Positions 12,268-20,355 of a stretch of DNA of 64,000 nt are shown piece after piece. The notes under the pieces are model-generated. The model was not told the origin of the DNA and did no database searches. It was given only the letters and a program-made list of their open reading frames with translations. The stretch's first letter is position 1. Every line of letters starts with the position of its first letter. The position numbers and the translations under genes are program-made. The DNA is from Flavobacterium branchiarum (lineage in GTDB: Bacteria; Bacteroidota; Bacteroidia; Flavobacteriales; Flavobacteriaceae): the NCBI RefSeq assembly GCF_030409845.1, contig NZ_JAUFQQ010000005.1, forward strand, positions 1,798,001-1,862,000, given 5' to 3'.

Positions 12268-12575
12268 TGTCTGTTTTTTATTACTAAAAGGTAAATGTAT
12301 TACTATTTTTTTGAGTCTATTTATTCCTTTTTAGTTTTTTTTACACTATTTTAATTTTGTTAAAAACCGCTATAATCCTACTATTATTAAGCACTTATGT
12401 TAATATGTTTTTTATTTGACTCTCCGCTTTTATCTCCTAAATACTCGAAATGTTTTTCTGGGTTTTACTTTGCTTTAATTGCCTATTTGCAGTACCTGTT
12501 TACAGGAATTAACCTCTGATTTACTTGGGCTGAATGCGTCAAATTATTGTTCCTGCTTGTAGCAAAGATGGTGGG
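12268..12575. other. Gene-free spacer upstream of the DinB-like gene
   Basis: AT-rich, no gene. The stretch next to the DinB-like start holds a weak TACATTTAC box on the minus strand near 12290. Nothing else is recognised until the repeat at 12576. Confidence 0.4.
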
Positions 12576-12662
12576 TTTTAGCCCAGATAGGAACGGCATC
12601 CTTTGCTTGCCTTCTTTAGGCAAGTAAAGATAAAGTGGATAGCTGGAAATTGCTCCTAATAA
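12576..12662 (+). repeat. Dispersed structured repeat, copy B
   Basis: Same skeleton as copies A and C: tagcccagatagga, then a hairpin in which CTTTGCTTGCC faces GGCAAGTAAAG around ttcttta, then agtggatagctgg and gctcctaat. It lies just upstream of the metG promoter. Confidence 0.6.
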
Positions 12663-12690
12663 AAACAGTAAAACTCTCAATTCTATTGCT

Positions 12691-12699
12691 TATTTTTGC
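12691..12699 (+). promoter_or_regulatory. -7 promoter box for metG
   Basis: TATTTTTGC followed by AC, a TAnnTTTG match, 74 nt upstream of the metG ATG. Confidence 0.7.
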
Positions 12700-12772
12700 A
12701 CAGAATTTATCATATTAAAATGTATAAAGTTGGCCGTTTGGTCGCTTTATCTGAAAAATAAAAATCAATTTT

Positions 12773-14830
12773 ATGTTACAAAATCCTAAGAGATATACCA
12801 TTACTGCTGCTTTACCTTATACTAACGGACCTATTCATATTGGCCATTTGGCGGGCGTTTACGTGCCTGCTGATATTTATTCTCGCTTTTTACGTATGCA
12901 GGGAAAAGATGTGGCTTTTATTTGTGGAAGTGATGAACATGGTGTGGCTATCTCGATGAAGGCTAAAAAAGAGGGGGTTTCGCCTCAGGAAATTATTGAT
13001 AAATATGACGGAATTATCCGTAAGTCTTTTGAAGATTTTGGAATTTCTTTTAATAATTACTCTAGAACTTCGGCTAAGATTCATCATGATACGGCTTCGG
13101 AGTTTTTTAGAAAACTATACGATAAGGGTGATTTTATTGAGGAAGTAACGGAACAATTATATGATGCAAAAGCGAATCAGTTTCTTGCGGATCGTTTTGT
13201 GGTTGGTACTTGTCCTAAATGTGGTAATGAGGAGGCTTATGGTGACCAATGTGAAAAATGTGGTTCGACGCTGAATGCTACTGATTTGATTAATCCGAAA
13301 TCGACTATTACTGGTGAAACTCCAATACTGAAATCGACTAAACACTGGTTTTTACCTTTGGATAGATATACTGATTTCTTGACGGAATGGATTTTGGTTG
13401 GACATAAGAACGACTGGAAACCGAATGTTTACGGTCAGGTTAAATCTTGGGTTGATGGTGGTCTTGAGCCTCGTGCTGTGACTCGTGACCTTGATTGGGG
13501 AATTGATGTTCCTGTGGATGGTGCCGAGGGAAAGAAACTATATGTTTGGTTTGATGCTCCTATTGGATATATTTCGTCTACTAAGGAATGGGCTGCTCGT
13601 GAAGGTAAAGATTGGGAACCTTATTGGAAGGATGAAGATACTAAGTTGGTTCATTTTATTGGTAAGGATAATATTGTTTTTCACTGTATTATTTTCCCTG
13701 CGATGCTTAAGGCTGAAGGTAGTTATATCTTGCCTGACAATGTTCCAGCTAATGAATTTTTGAATTTGGAAGGAAATAAACTTTCGACTTCTAAAAACTG
13801 GGCTGTTTGGTTGCACGAATATTTGGAAGATTTTCCGGAGAAACAAGATGTCTTGCGTTATGCATTAACTGCCAATGCTCCTGAAACTAAGGATAATGAT
13901 TTTACCTGGAAGGATTTTCAGGCTAGAAACAACAACGAATTGGTTGCCGTTTTTGGTAACTTTATTAATCGTGTTGTGGTTTTGACTAATAAATATTACG
14001 AAGGAATTATTCCGACACCGAATGAATTAACTGAGATTGACCAAGCTACTTTGACGGAATTAAAAGCATATCCTGCTGTTATTTCTAGTTCTGTGGAGCG
14101 TTACAGATTTCGTGAAGCATTGGGCGAATTGATGAATGTTGCTCGTTTAGGAAATAAATACCTTGCTGACGAAGAGCCTTGGAAGGTTATGAAGGATAAT
14201 CCGGAGCGTGTAAAAACTCAAATGTATGTAGCGTTGCAAATTGCGGCTGCATTGAGTGTTTTGTCTGAGCCTTTCCTTCCGTTTACTGCTAGCAAATTAT
14301 CAAGAATTTTGAAAAATGAAGGTAAGCTTGCTTGGAGTGATATTGCTGAAAACTCTGATTTACTTCCTGCTGGTCATCAAATTGGTGAGGCTGAATTGCT
14401 TTTTGCTAAAATTGAGGATGAAGAAATTCAGAGACAAATAGACAAACTAGAAGCTACTAAAACGGCAAACCTTGCTGAGAGTAAACAACCGGAACCACAG
14501 AAAGAATTAATTCAGTTTGAGGATTTCGCTAAAATGGATATTCGCGTTGGAACTATTCTTGAAGCGGAGAAAATGCCTAAAGCAAATAAACTTTTGGTTC
14601 TTAAGGTTGATACTGGAATTGATGTTCGTACGATTGTTTCTGGAATTGCCGAAAGCTTTACGCCTGAAGAAATTATTGGAAAACGTGTTTCGGTTTTAGC
14701 AAACTTAGCTCCTAGAGCTTTACGTGGTGTTGAAAGTCAAGGTATGATCTTGATGACTACAAATGCTGAAGGAAAATTAGTTTTCATAAATCCTGATGCT
14801 GATGCTCCAAATGGAGAAACGGTAAATTAA
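12773..14830 (+). CDS. metG: Methionyl-tRNA synthetase with C-terminal tRNA-binding domain, 685 aa
   Basis: Class I synthetase that charges tRNA-Met in the cytoplasm. Signature HIGH is at residues 22-25 and the KMSKS loop appears as KLSTS at 336-340. A zinc knuckle is formed by CPKC (147-150) and Cys160/Cys163. The anticodon-binding helical domain covers about 390-550. Residues from about 583 ([20 protein letters not shown]) form the OB-fold tRNA-binding domain that helps the enzyme dimerise and hold tRNA. Length and domain order match the long bacterial form. A TAnnTTTG promoter precedes the gene. Confidence 0.98.
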   Translation: MLQNPKRYTITAALPYTNGPIHIGHLAGVYVPADIYSRFLRMQGKDVAFICGSDEHGVAISMKAKKEGVSPQEIIDKYDGIIRKSFEDFGISFNNYSRTSAKIHHDTASEFFRKLYDKGDFIEEVTEQLYDAKANQFLADRFVVGTCPKCGNEEAYGDQCEKCGSTLNATDLINPKSTITGETPILKSTKHWFLPLDRYTDFLTEWILVGHKNDWKPNVYGQVKSWVDGGLEPRAVTRDLDWGIDVPVDGAEGKKLYVWFDAPIGYISSTKEWAAREGKDWEPYWKDEDTKLVHFIGKDNIVFHCIIFPAMLKAEGSYILPDNVPANEFLNLEGNKLSTSKNWAVWLHEYLEDFPEKQDVLRYALTANAPETKDNDFTWKDFQARNNNELVAVFGNFINRVVVLTNKYYEGIIPTPNELTEIDQATLTELKAYPAVISSSVERYRFREALGELMNVARLGNKYLADEEPWKVMKDNPERVKTQMYVALQIAAALSVLSEPFLPFTASKLSRILKNEGKLAWSDIAENSDLLPAGHQIGEAELLFAKIEDEEIQRQIDKLEATKTANLAESKQPEPQKELIQFEDFAKMDIRVGTILEAEKMPKANKLLVLKVDTGIDVRTIVSGIAESFTPEEIIGKRVSVLANLAPRALRGVESQGMILMTTNAEGKLVFINPDADAPNGETVN

Positions 14831-14876
14831 CCGAATTCAGGTTGAAGCATTTTCTTACTTATTTAAGTTTTAGTCG

Positions 14877-14885
14877 TATTTTTGT
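14877..14885 (+). promoter_or_regulatory. Candidate -7 box upstream of the structured leader
   Basis: TATTTTTGT fits TAnnTTTG and would start a transcript covering the structured element and the 91-aa gene. No convincing -33 element was identified. Confidence 0.4.
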
Positions 14886-14942
14886 TCCGACAAATTACCT
14901 TACGGAATTCATTCCGAAACTTTAATAAAAGTTAAAATAAAC

Positions 14943-15044
14943 GAACTCTCGTCATGATGACCCTATGGAAACTCGGGAAAATCTATCTGTAAGGATATTT
15001 TGTCACATCTAAAGCGAGAGTTTCGTGCGTTTACTATTTTCGAT
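14943..15044 (+). ncRNA. Structured RNA-like leader element, copy 1
   Basis: Predicted four-helix fold. P1 pairs ACTCTCG (14945-14951) with CGAGAGT (15015-15021), P2 pairs GATG with CATC, one hairpin is capped around ggaaact, and another pairs aAAATcTATC with GGATAtTTT. A second copy at 15369-15476 keeps the same fold with compensatory changes in P1, P2 and the last hairpin. It also keeps the unpaired stretches gtca, taaag and the tail tttcgtg-n-gtttactatttt. The tail runs directly into the start codon of the 91-aa gene, so a cis-acting leader (riboswitch-like or protein-binding) is plausible. I could not assign it to a known RNA class. Confidence 0.55.
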
Positions 15045-15320
15045 ATGACAAAAGAAAATCAAAACACATCACATGAAGATGTAATGCCAGCTGTGGCAAA
15101 CTTCCTTTCTGCCCTTTGGCTTGAAGGAGATTTTAGAAATCAACCAGATTATTTAACCGAAATTTTCGAAATGATCCTGGAATCTGAAATTGGCGACTCT
15201 CTAGAGCTAAGAACTAAAATGATTGGTTGCATAAAAACCAGTCGGATGTTGGCAAAAGCACTTGAGCCTTTTTCGGATGAAGAAATTGGAATGGCTTGTG
15301 AAAAAATTATCAATGCTTAA
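15045..15320 (+). CDS. Uncharacterised small helical protein, 91 aa
   Basis: Not recognised. MTKENQNTSHEDVMPAVANF is followed by amphipathic helices rich in Leu, Glu and Met, with a single Cys, no signal peptide and no membrane segment; the last helix is FSDEEIGMACEKIINA. The size and pattern would suit a small regulator, antitoxin-like or adaptor protein, but that is a guess. The ATG at 15045 directly follows the conserved tail of the structured leader. A longer frame beginning at 15000 would run through that element and is rejected. The gene sits between the two copies of the element and upstream of the RloA/RloB pair. Confidence 0.65.
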   Translation: MTKENQNTSHEDVMPAVANFLSALWLEGDFRNQPDYLTEIFEMILESEIGDSLELRTKMIGCIKTSRMLAKALEPFSDEEIGMACEKIINA

Positions 15321-15368
15321 CATCTCTGTTATAAAGGCTTGAAACTTTTTATAAGTTAACAATAAGCA

Positions 15369-15476
15369 ATTCCCTCGTCAAGGTGCTGGAGCAGGAAACT
15401 GCCCTAAATCTATCCGCAAGGATATTTAGTCACACCTAAAGCGAGGGTTTCGTGTGTTTACTATTTTGGTTTACAT
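15369..15476 (+). ncRNA. Structured RNA-like leader element, copy 2
   Basis: Same four-helix plan as copy 1. P1 is CCCTCG/CGAGGG, P2 is GGTG/CACC, one hairpin has GCAG-gaaa-CTGC, and another pairs TAAATcTATCC with GGATAtTTA around gcaa. The conserved tail tttcgtgtgtttactatttt leads into a 16-codon mini-frame (15475-15525, beginning MKRKDLLLVNFF), which may be only chance. The element ends about 120 nt before the ATPase gene. P1, P2 and hairpin differences from copy 1 are mostly compensatory. Confidence 0.55.
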
Positions 15477-15598
15477 GAAAAGAAAAGATTTACTCTTAGT
15501 TAATTTTTTCGAAAAAATCGATTAATAGTTTTTTATATCTTATTATATTCGTTATTTTACATCAGAAATCTAATTTTTAACGAAAAAATCGTAAAATC

Positions 15599-16963
15599 AT
15601 GCTAATCCGATTTGTTGTCAGTAATTTTATGTCTTTTAAAGACGAAACCGAGTTCAATATGCTTCCTGCAAAGGGAAATGGCTCACGTCAGCTTACAAGT
15701 CATATAAAAAAGACAAAATCTGGTGTTGACGTTTTAAAAACTGCAGCAATATATGGTGCTAACGCGGCAGGAAAAAGTAATCTAATAAAAGCAATTGCAT
15801 TTTTAAAATCTATTGTTGTAAATGATGTAGAACTATTGGTTCCACAAAGCAAAAGATTTAGACTGGAAAAAACCTATATAGACAAGCCTTCAACTTTTAG
15901 AATTGAATATGAATACCAAGGAATCCATTTTGATTATGCTGTAGAAATTTTTAAAGGAGAAATAAAAGAAGAATGGCTTTATTTAATAAACTCTGTAAAA
16001 AAAGATAAAGAAGAACTGTTGTTTAAAAGAAGTAACAACAATGTTGAATTTGGAGAATACTTTACAGACAAAAGCGATTTATCCTTTGCTAAGAAATTTC
16101 TAAAAAAAGAACTTAAAGAAAATGAAACCGTTTTAAATAATTGCTATTTATTATTTGAAAACAATAAAATTCTAGATAAAATTTGCAAAGCATTTTCAAA
16201 ACTTCATTTAGTTTTCCCAAACTCGATAAATATTGATTTTACCAAATCTGTTTTATTAGGTGAAAAAAAACTAGATTTTGCGAATAAAATACTTCTAAGT
16301 AGCAAAACAGGAGTTGAAAAAATTGTGTTGAGAGAGATAGATGCAGATTCGTTTTTTGGTTTAGATGATATAAATACCAAAAACAGTCTTATTGATAAAT
16401 TAGAATCTAGCATTCAAAATAATGATAAGCAAGAAAAGGAAAAAGCAATCGTTTTTGGATATAGAAATAAGTTTTACACTCTTGTAAAAAAAAACAACAA
16501 CTATTTTGTTTTTATGCTATGTGCAAAACATGAAAATTCTGATTTAACGTTTGATTTTCATGAAGAATCCGATGGTACAAATCGTTTATTTGAACTCGCT
16601 CCCGCTTTTGAAGAACTACTATATGAAGATGACTTTGTATATATTATTGATGAACTAGAAAGAAGTATGCACCCATTATTAGCTAAAGAACTCTTAAAAA
16701 TGTTTTCATTAAATTCTAAAACTAATAGTCAATTAATTTTTACCACACATGAAAGTCATCTATTAGACGATAACTTACTACGCAGAGATGAAATATGGTT
16801 TACAGAAAAAAAATCTGATGGTAGTACCGATTTTTATCCTTTAAGCAACTTCAATCCTAGAGGTGATAAAGTCTTAGAAAGAGGGTATTTAGAAGGAAGA
16901 TATGGTGGAATTCCATTTTTAGGTGATTTCTCTAAATTAATTAATGAAGAAAACCCTTTATAA
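15599..16963 (+). CDS. RloA/AbiLi-like AAA-type ATPase, 454 aa
   Basis: SMC/ABC-like ATPase of the RloA type, probable sensor or motor half of a two-gene phage-defence system. It starts MLIRFVVSNFMSFKDETEFN, the standard opening of this family. Walker A GANAAGKS is at 53-60, a signature-like ESDGTNRLFEL at about 323-333, Walker B YIIDELE at 348-354 and the switch-like THES at about 382-385. The central 150 residues are the Lys-rich insertion typical of the family. The stop is directly followed by the ATG of the RloB-like gene, so the two are translationally coupled. AT-rich composition fits an acquired module. Confidence 0.85.
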   Translation: MLIRFVVSNFMSFKDETEFNMLPAKGNGSRQLTSHIKKTKSGVDVLKTAAIYGANAAGKSNLIKAIAFLKSIVVNDVELLVPQSKRFRLEKTYIDKPSTFRIEYEYQGIHFDYAVEIFKGEIKEEWLYLINSVKKDKEELLFKRSNNNVEFGEYFTDKSDLSFAKKFLKKELKENETVLNNCYLLFENNKILDKICKAFSKLHLVFPNSINIDFTKSVLLGEKKLDFANKILLSSKTGVEKIVLREIDADSFFGLDDINTKNSLIDKLESSIQNNDKQEKEKAIVFGYRNKFYTLVKKNNNYFVFMLCAKHENSDLTFDFHEESDGTNRLFELAPAFEELLYEDDFVYIIDELERSMHPLLAKELLKMFSLNSKTNSQLIFTTHESHLLDDNLLRRDEIWFTEKKSDGSTDFYPLSNFNPRGDKVLERGYLEGRYGGIPFLGDFSKLINEENPL

Positions 16964-17650
16964 ATGGAGCGTAAAAGATACACATTAGATGATTACAACA
17001 AAAAAGAATCATTTAAAGATGCAACTAGATTCTTTATTGTTTACGAGGGAGAAGACAAAGAACCCAAATATTTCGGAACTTTTAATAATTTATTTTTTGA
17101 ACCAAAAAAAGCAAGTATTTTACATGTTTTTGAAAAAGATACTAATGTTAAAGGTTCTCAACCAAAAAAATTAATAGAGAGGGCAAGATCTTTTATCGAA
17201 AATCCTCCAAAGGACTTACCTATTACTCCATCACAAGATGACAAGTTTAGGTTTGTACTTGATGTCGATCAACATCCAAAAGAAGAATATCCAGAACTAA
17301 AAGAATATTGTAAAAGTCTATTTGATGCTGATTTATTTATAAGTAATTATTGTTTCGAGATATGGCTATTATTTCATTTGGATGAACCAGAAAATATTTT
17401 ATGTAAAACTAGTAAAGAATCTAAAACAGAACTTGGAACAAAACATACGGATTCAAAATTAAAAAACTATCCTAAAGGATATTTAACCATTGAATACATA
17501 TTAAAAGCAATTGAAAGAGCTGAAAAAGCAGATTTAAATCCAGACAATTATTTTCCTGAAGAAAAATCTACTAAAGTATATTTATTAATGAAAGAACTTC
17601 TTAAATACTCAACAATAAATAAAGAAGTAATTAATCTCAAAATAATCTAA
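16964..17650 (+). CDS. RloB/AbiLii-like protein, 228 aa
   Basis: Partner of the preceding ATPase. RloB-domain proteins have a Toprim-like fold and are thought to be nuclease-like effectors. Visible motifs are FFIVYEGEDKEPKYFG (conserved Glu28), RFVLDVDQH with Asp100 and Asp102 (DxD), and SNYCFEIWLLFH at about 127-138, the family's diagnostic segment. The gene starts without a gap after the ATPase stop, and a transporter gene unrelated to defence follows 24 nt later. The ATPase plus RloB arrangement matches the Lactococcus AbiL type and rlo genes of type I restriction loci; here no restriction genes are adjacent. Function as abortive infection is inferred. Confidence 0.85.
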   Translation: MERKRYTLDDYNKKESFKDATRFFIVYEGEDKEPKYFGTFNNLFFEPKKASILHVFEKDTNVKGSQPKKLIERARSFIENPPKDLPITPSQDDKFRFVLDVDQHPKEEYPELKEYCKSLFDADLFISNYCFEIWLLFHLDEPENILCKTSKESKTELGTKHTDSKLKNYPKGYLTIEYILKAIERAEKADLNPDNYFPEEKSTKVYLLMKELLKYSTINKEVINLKII

Positions 17651-17674
17651 GCTAATTTAAGTACTACTAAAACA

Positions 17675-18559
17675 ATGAAAATTACAAAACCTAGATTAGC
17701 TTTAATCTGTGGAATACTCTGCATATCGATTTTCCCGATATTGGTCAAGCTCCGTTTGACTCCTGGATTAATTTCGGCTTTTTACAGAATGGCTTTTGCT
17801 ATAAGTCTGCTTTTGCCTTATGTGCTTATAACAAAGAGTTTTAAAATTCCGAATACTAAATTAGTGCTTCTAGCTGCGCTTTGTGGCGTCTTATTTGCTT
17901 CGGATGTTGCCGTTTGGAATATTGCTATTCAGGAATCGAGCGCTACTCAGGCTTCTTTATTAACAAATCTGTCTCCGCTTTGGGTTGGTATTGGTTCTTA
18001 TTTCTTTTTAAAAACAAAACCTGCAACCAATTTTTGGATCGGAACAAGTATTGCCTTGTTTGGAATGATTACGTTGGTTGGGTTCTCCTTTTTTATTAAT
18101 CTAAGTTTTGATAAAGCTTTCCTCCTTGCGGTGCTATCTGGAATTTTATATTCTATTTATTTATTGGTGAGTAAAAATGTTCTTTCGGAAGTGGATGTTT
18201 TATCCTTTATGACAATTGCCTTATTGGCTTCGAGCATTTATTTAGGGATTCTTTGTTACGCCTTGGATGAGCCTTTTACTGGGTTTTCTAATACGGGCTG
18301 GTTTGTATTAGTGCTACAGGCTGTAATCTGTCAGTTGTGTGCTTGGCTTTCTATTAGTTATGCTACAAAACACATGCGCGCTACAAGGGTTTCTTTGAGC
18401 TTGTTGAGTCAGGCTGTGCTTACCTCTATTTTGGCATGGTTATTTCTGGATGAAATGATTACGGTTCAAATGCTTATTGGTGGAGCTATTTTATTATTCG
18501 GAATCAGAATCACTTTTTATGATAAGACTATTTCTCTGAAAAATTTATTCGCTAAATAA
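17675..18559 (+). CDS. EamA/DMT-family transporter, 294 aa
   Basis: Integral inner-membrane protein with about ten hydrophobic segments arranged as two EamA repeats. The first repeat starts RLALICGILCISIFPILVKL and contains the family-like SSATQASLLTNLSPLWVGI segment; the second ends WLFLDEMITVQMLIGGAILL. DMT transporters export amino acids, metabolites or nucleotide sugars; the substrate is not visible. The start at ATG 17675 is 25 nt after the RloB-like stop, so it may be read from the same transcript, but composition is less AT-rich and the function is unrelated. Confidence 0.88.
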   Translation: MKITKPRLALICGILCISIFPILVKLRLTPGLISAFYRMAFAISLLLPYVLITKSFKIPNTKLVLLAALCGVLFASDVAVWNIAIQESSATQASLLTNLSPLWVGIGSYFFLKTKPATNFWIGTSIALFGMITLVGFSFFINLSFDKAFLLAVLSGILYSIYLLVSKNVLSEVDVLSFMTIALLASSIYLGILCYALDEPFTGFSNTGWFVLVLQAVICQLCAWLSISYATKHMRATRVSLSLLSQAVLTSILAWLFLDEMITVQMLIGGAILLFGIRITFYDKTISLKNLFAK

Positions 18560-18826
18560 TGAATTTAAAATTTTGCACACATAGAAACATAGTTTAGCAA
18601 GGTCTAAAAAAGGCGTTTCACTTAAAATAAATCACATAAGCTATGTGAAAATATTTTTCTTAAATCATCTTTGATTATCTTACCAAAAATGTTTCACGCA
18701 GATTTAGCTGATTAAGCAGATTTTATTTTTTAATCTTTAAAACTCATTTATTCTGATAGATTGGGAATCGCTACAAAACAGCAGTGATAAAAAACATGAA
18801 ACTTCAAACTTTAAACAAAAAATTAA
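18560..18826. other. Gene-free spacer
   Basis: No gene seen. The segment near 18688-18722 (tttcacgcagatttagctg and following) is of a repetitive kind I recall between genes in other flavobacteria; only one copy is present here. Confidence 0.35.
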
Positions 18827-19534
18827 ATGTTACATAAAGACAAAATATCAAAACTTAAAGTAATCGCATTTGATGCCGATGATACTTTATTTGTAAATGA
18901 ACCTTACTTTCAGGAAACGGAACAAAAATTTTGTGTCTTGATGGAAGATTATCTTTCGCATCAAGGATTGTCTCAAGAATTATTTAAGACCGAAATTCAG
19001 AACCTGTCTTTATATGGTTACGGAATTAAAGGATATATTCTTTCGATGATTGAAGCGGCAATGCTAATTTCGAACAATACAATTTCGGTTGAAGCTATTG
19101 GTAAAATTATTGAGTACGGAAAAGAATTACTCGAGAAACCTATCGATTTACTTGATGGCGTTGAAGAAACCTTGCAAGCGCTTCATGGCAAATACAAACT
19201 TGTTGTTGCCACAAAAGGGGATTTGAAAGACCAACACAGCAAATTACATCGTTCTGGTTTGGGGCATTATTTCCACCATATCGAAGTAATGTCGGACAAA
19301 CAAGAAATTGATTATGAAAAACTATTAAAACGTTTGGATATCAATGCCGATGAATTCTTAATGATCGGAAATTCTTTAAAATCGGATGTATTGCCTGTTC
19401 TTGGAATTGGAGGCTATGCTGTTCATATTCCATTTCATACCACTTGGGAACATGAAAAAATTAATCATAAAGTAGAACATGAAAACTTTTTTACTTTTGA
19501 AAAAATTACTGAAGTAGTAAACAAATTAATATAA
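18827..19534 (+). CDS. HAD-superfamily hydrolase, 235 aa
   Basis: Haloacid-dehalogenase-type phosphatase, cytoplasmic. Motif I FDADDTLF gives nucleophile Asp16 and acid/base Asp18. A helical cap (about 25-105) lies between motif I and motif II, with VVATKGDLKDQHSKL supplying the Ser/Thr and Lys positions. Motif III-like MIGNSLKSDVLPVLGIG gives the acidic residue that binds Mg. The size and cap fit phosphoglycolate or nucleotidase-like members, with no certain substrate. The stop overlaps the next ATG (taATGa), so it is coupled to the CAT-like gene. Confidence 0.88.
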   Translation: MLHKDKISKLKVIAFDADDTLFVNEPYFQETEQKFCVLMEDYLSHQGLSQELFKTEIQNLSLYGYGIKGYILSMIEAAMLISNNTISVEAIGKIIEYGKELLEKPIDLLDGVEETLQALHGKYKLVVATKGDLKDQHSKLHRSGLGHYFHHIEVMSDKQEIDYEKLLKRLDINADEFLMIGNSLKSDVLPVLGIGGYAVHIPFHTTWEHEKINHKVEHENFFTFEKITEVVNKLI

Positions 19535-20175
19535 TGAAAACTCTTTTAGATCTAGAGAATTGGAACAGAAAGGAACACTTTTTGTTTTTTAAACAAATGG
19601 AAGAACCTTTCTTTGGTATAACCGTAGAAATCGATTGTACGAATGCTTACGCAAATACGAAGAGATTAAATGCTTCTTTTTTTATTTATTACTTGCACAA
19701 AACATTAGTTGCTATAAATACAATTGAACCTTTTAGATATCGAATTGACAACGACCAAGTATATATAAAGGATACTGTCGATGCTTCGGCAACGATTGGT
19801 CGTGAAGATGGTACTTTTGGTTTTTCTTTAATCGAATACAATCCTGATTTTAGAGCCTTTGAACAAATTGCATTAACCGAAATTAAACGCATTCAGAACA
19901 CAACGGGGCTTTTTACTCGAACATTTGATAACGATAATGTGATTCATTTTTCGGCTATTCCTTGGATTAATTTTACTTCGCTTTCGCATGCCAGAAGTTA
20001 CAGTTATCCGGATAGTTGTCCGAAAGTTTCTTTTGGTAAAATGATGATTTCTGAAACCGGAAAACGAACCATGACAATGTCTGTTCATGTTCATCATGGT
20101 TTAATGGATGCTATGCATGTAGGCCAATTTGTTGATTGTTTTCAAGAATTAATGAATAACTCAGATACTATTTAA
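19534..20175 (+). CDS. Chloramphenicol acetyltransferase-like protein (type A fold), 213 aa
   Basis: Trimeric CAT-fold acyltransferase. The catalytic segment near the C-terminus reads VHVHHGLMDAMHVGQF, placing the catalytic His at 188 and the structural Asp at 192. The family usually has HHxxxDG, but here Asp is followed by Ala rather than Gly. The IPWINFTSLSHA segment matches the usual FSxxPWxxFT region. Chromosomal CAT-like proteins of this phylum often have no resistance role, so resistance should not be assumed. It is coupled to the upstream HAD gene by an overlapping stop/start and followed by a terminator. Confidence 0.82.
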   Translation: MKTLLDLENWNRKEHFLFFKQMEEPFFGITVEIDCTNAYANTKRLNASFFIYYLHKTLVAINTIEPFRYRIDNDQVYIKDTVDASATIGREDGTFGFSLIEYNPDFRAFEQIALTEIKRIQNTTGLFTRTFDNDNVIHFSAIPWINFTSLSHARSYSYPDSCPKVSFGKMMISETGKRTMTMSVHVHHGLMDAMHVGQFVDCFQELMNNSDTI

Positions 20176-20218
20176 TTTTAACATACTATAATTTATAGCT
20201 TTGGTTGTACTAAAAATC

Positions 20219-20256
20219 AAGTCCTTAAGAAAATCATTCCTAAGGACTTTTTTTAT
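20219..20256 (+). terminator. Intrinsic terminator after the CAT-like gene
   Basis: AGTCCTTA stem with complement TAAGGACT around a loop, followed by TTTTTTT. Ends the HAD/CAT-like transcript. Confidence 0.85.
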
Positions 20257-20355
20257 ATCTTTAATCCAGCTCTTGATTCAAGTATATCGGTAACTCTTTA
20301 ATTTTTTATTCCTAAAATAAAGAGATAAATTTGGAATGATTTTATCGCTAATAAC

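Noticed and set aside
14941..15040. Structured element as a hammerhead ribozyme or S-box riboswitch
   Set aside because: Copy 1 contains atgatga and gaaa, but copy 2 lacks the CTGATGA core; neither has the conserved S-box core.
15000..15044. Longer start for the 91-aa protein
   Set aside because: The extra codons would run through the conserved 3' part of the structured element.
15475..15525. Sixteen-codon frame after structured element copy 2
   Set aside because: Too short to support; listed only as context of the element.
19534..20175. Chloramphenicol resistance
   Set aside because: CAT-fold with His-Asp present but HHxxxDA instead of HHxxxDG and chromosomal context; resistance cannot be inferred.
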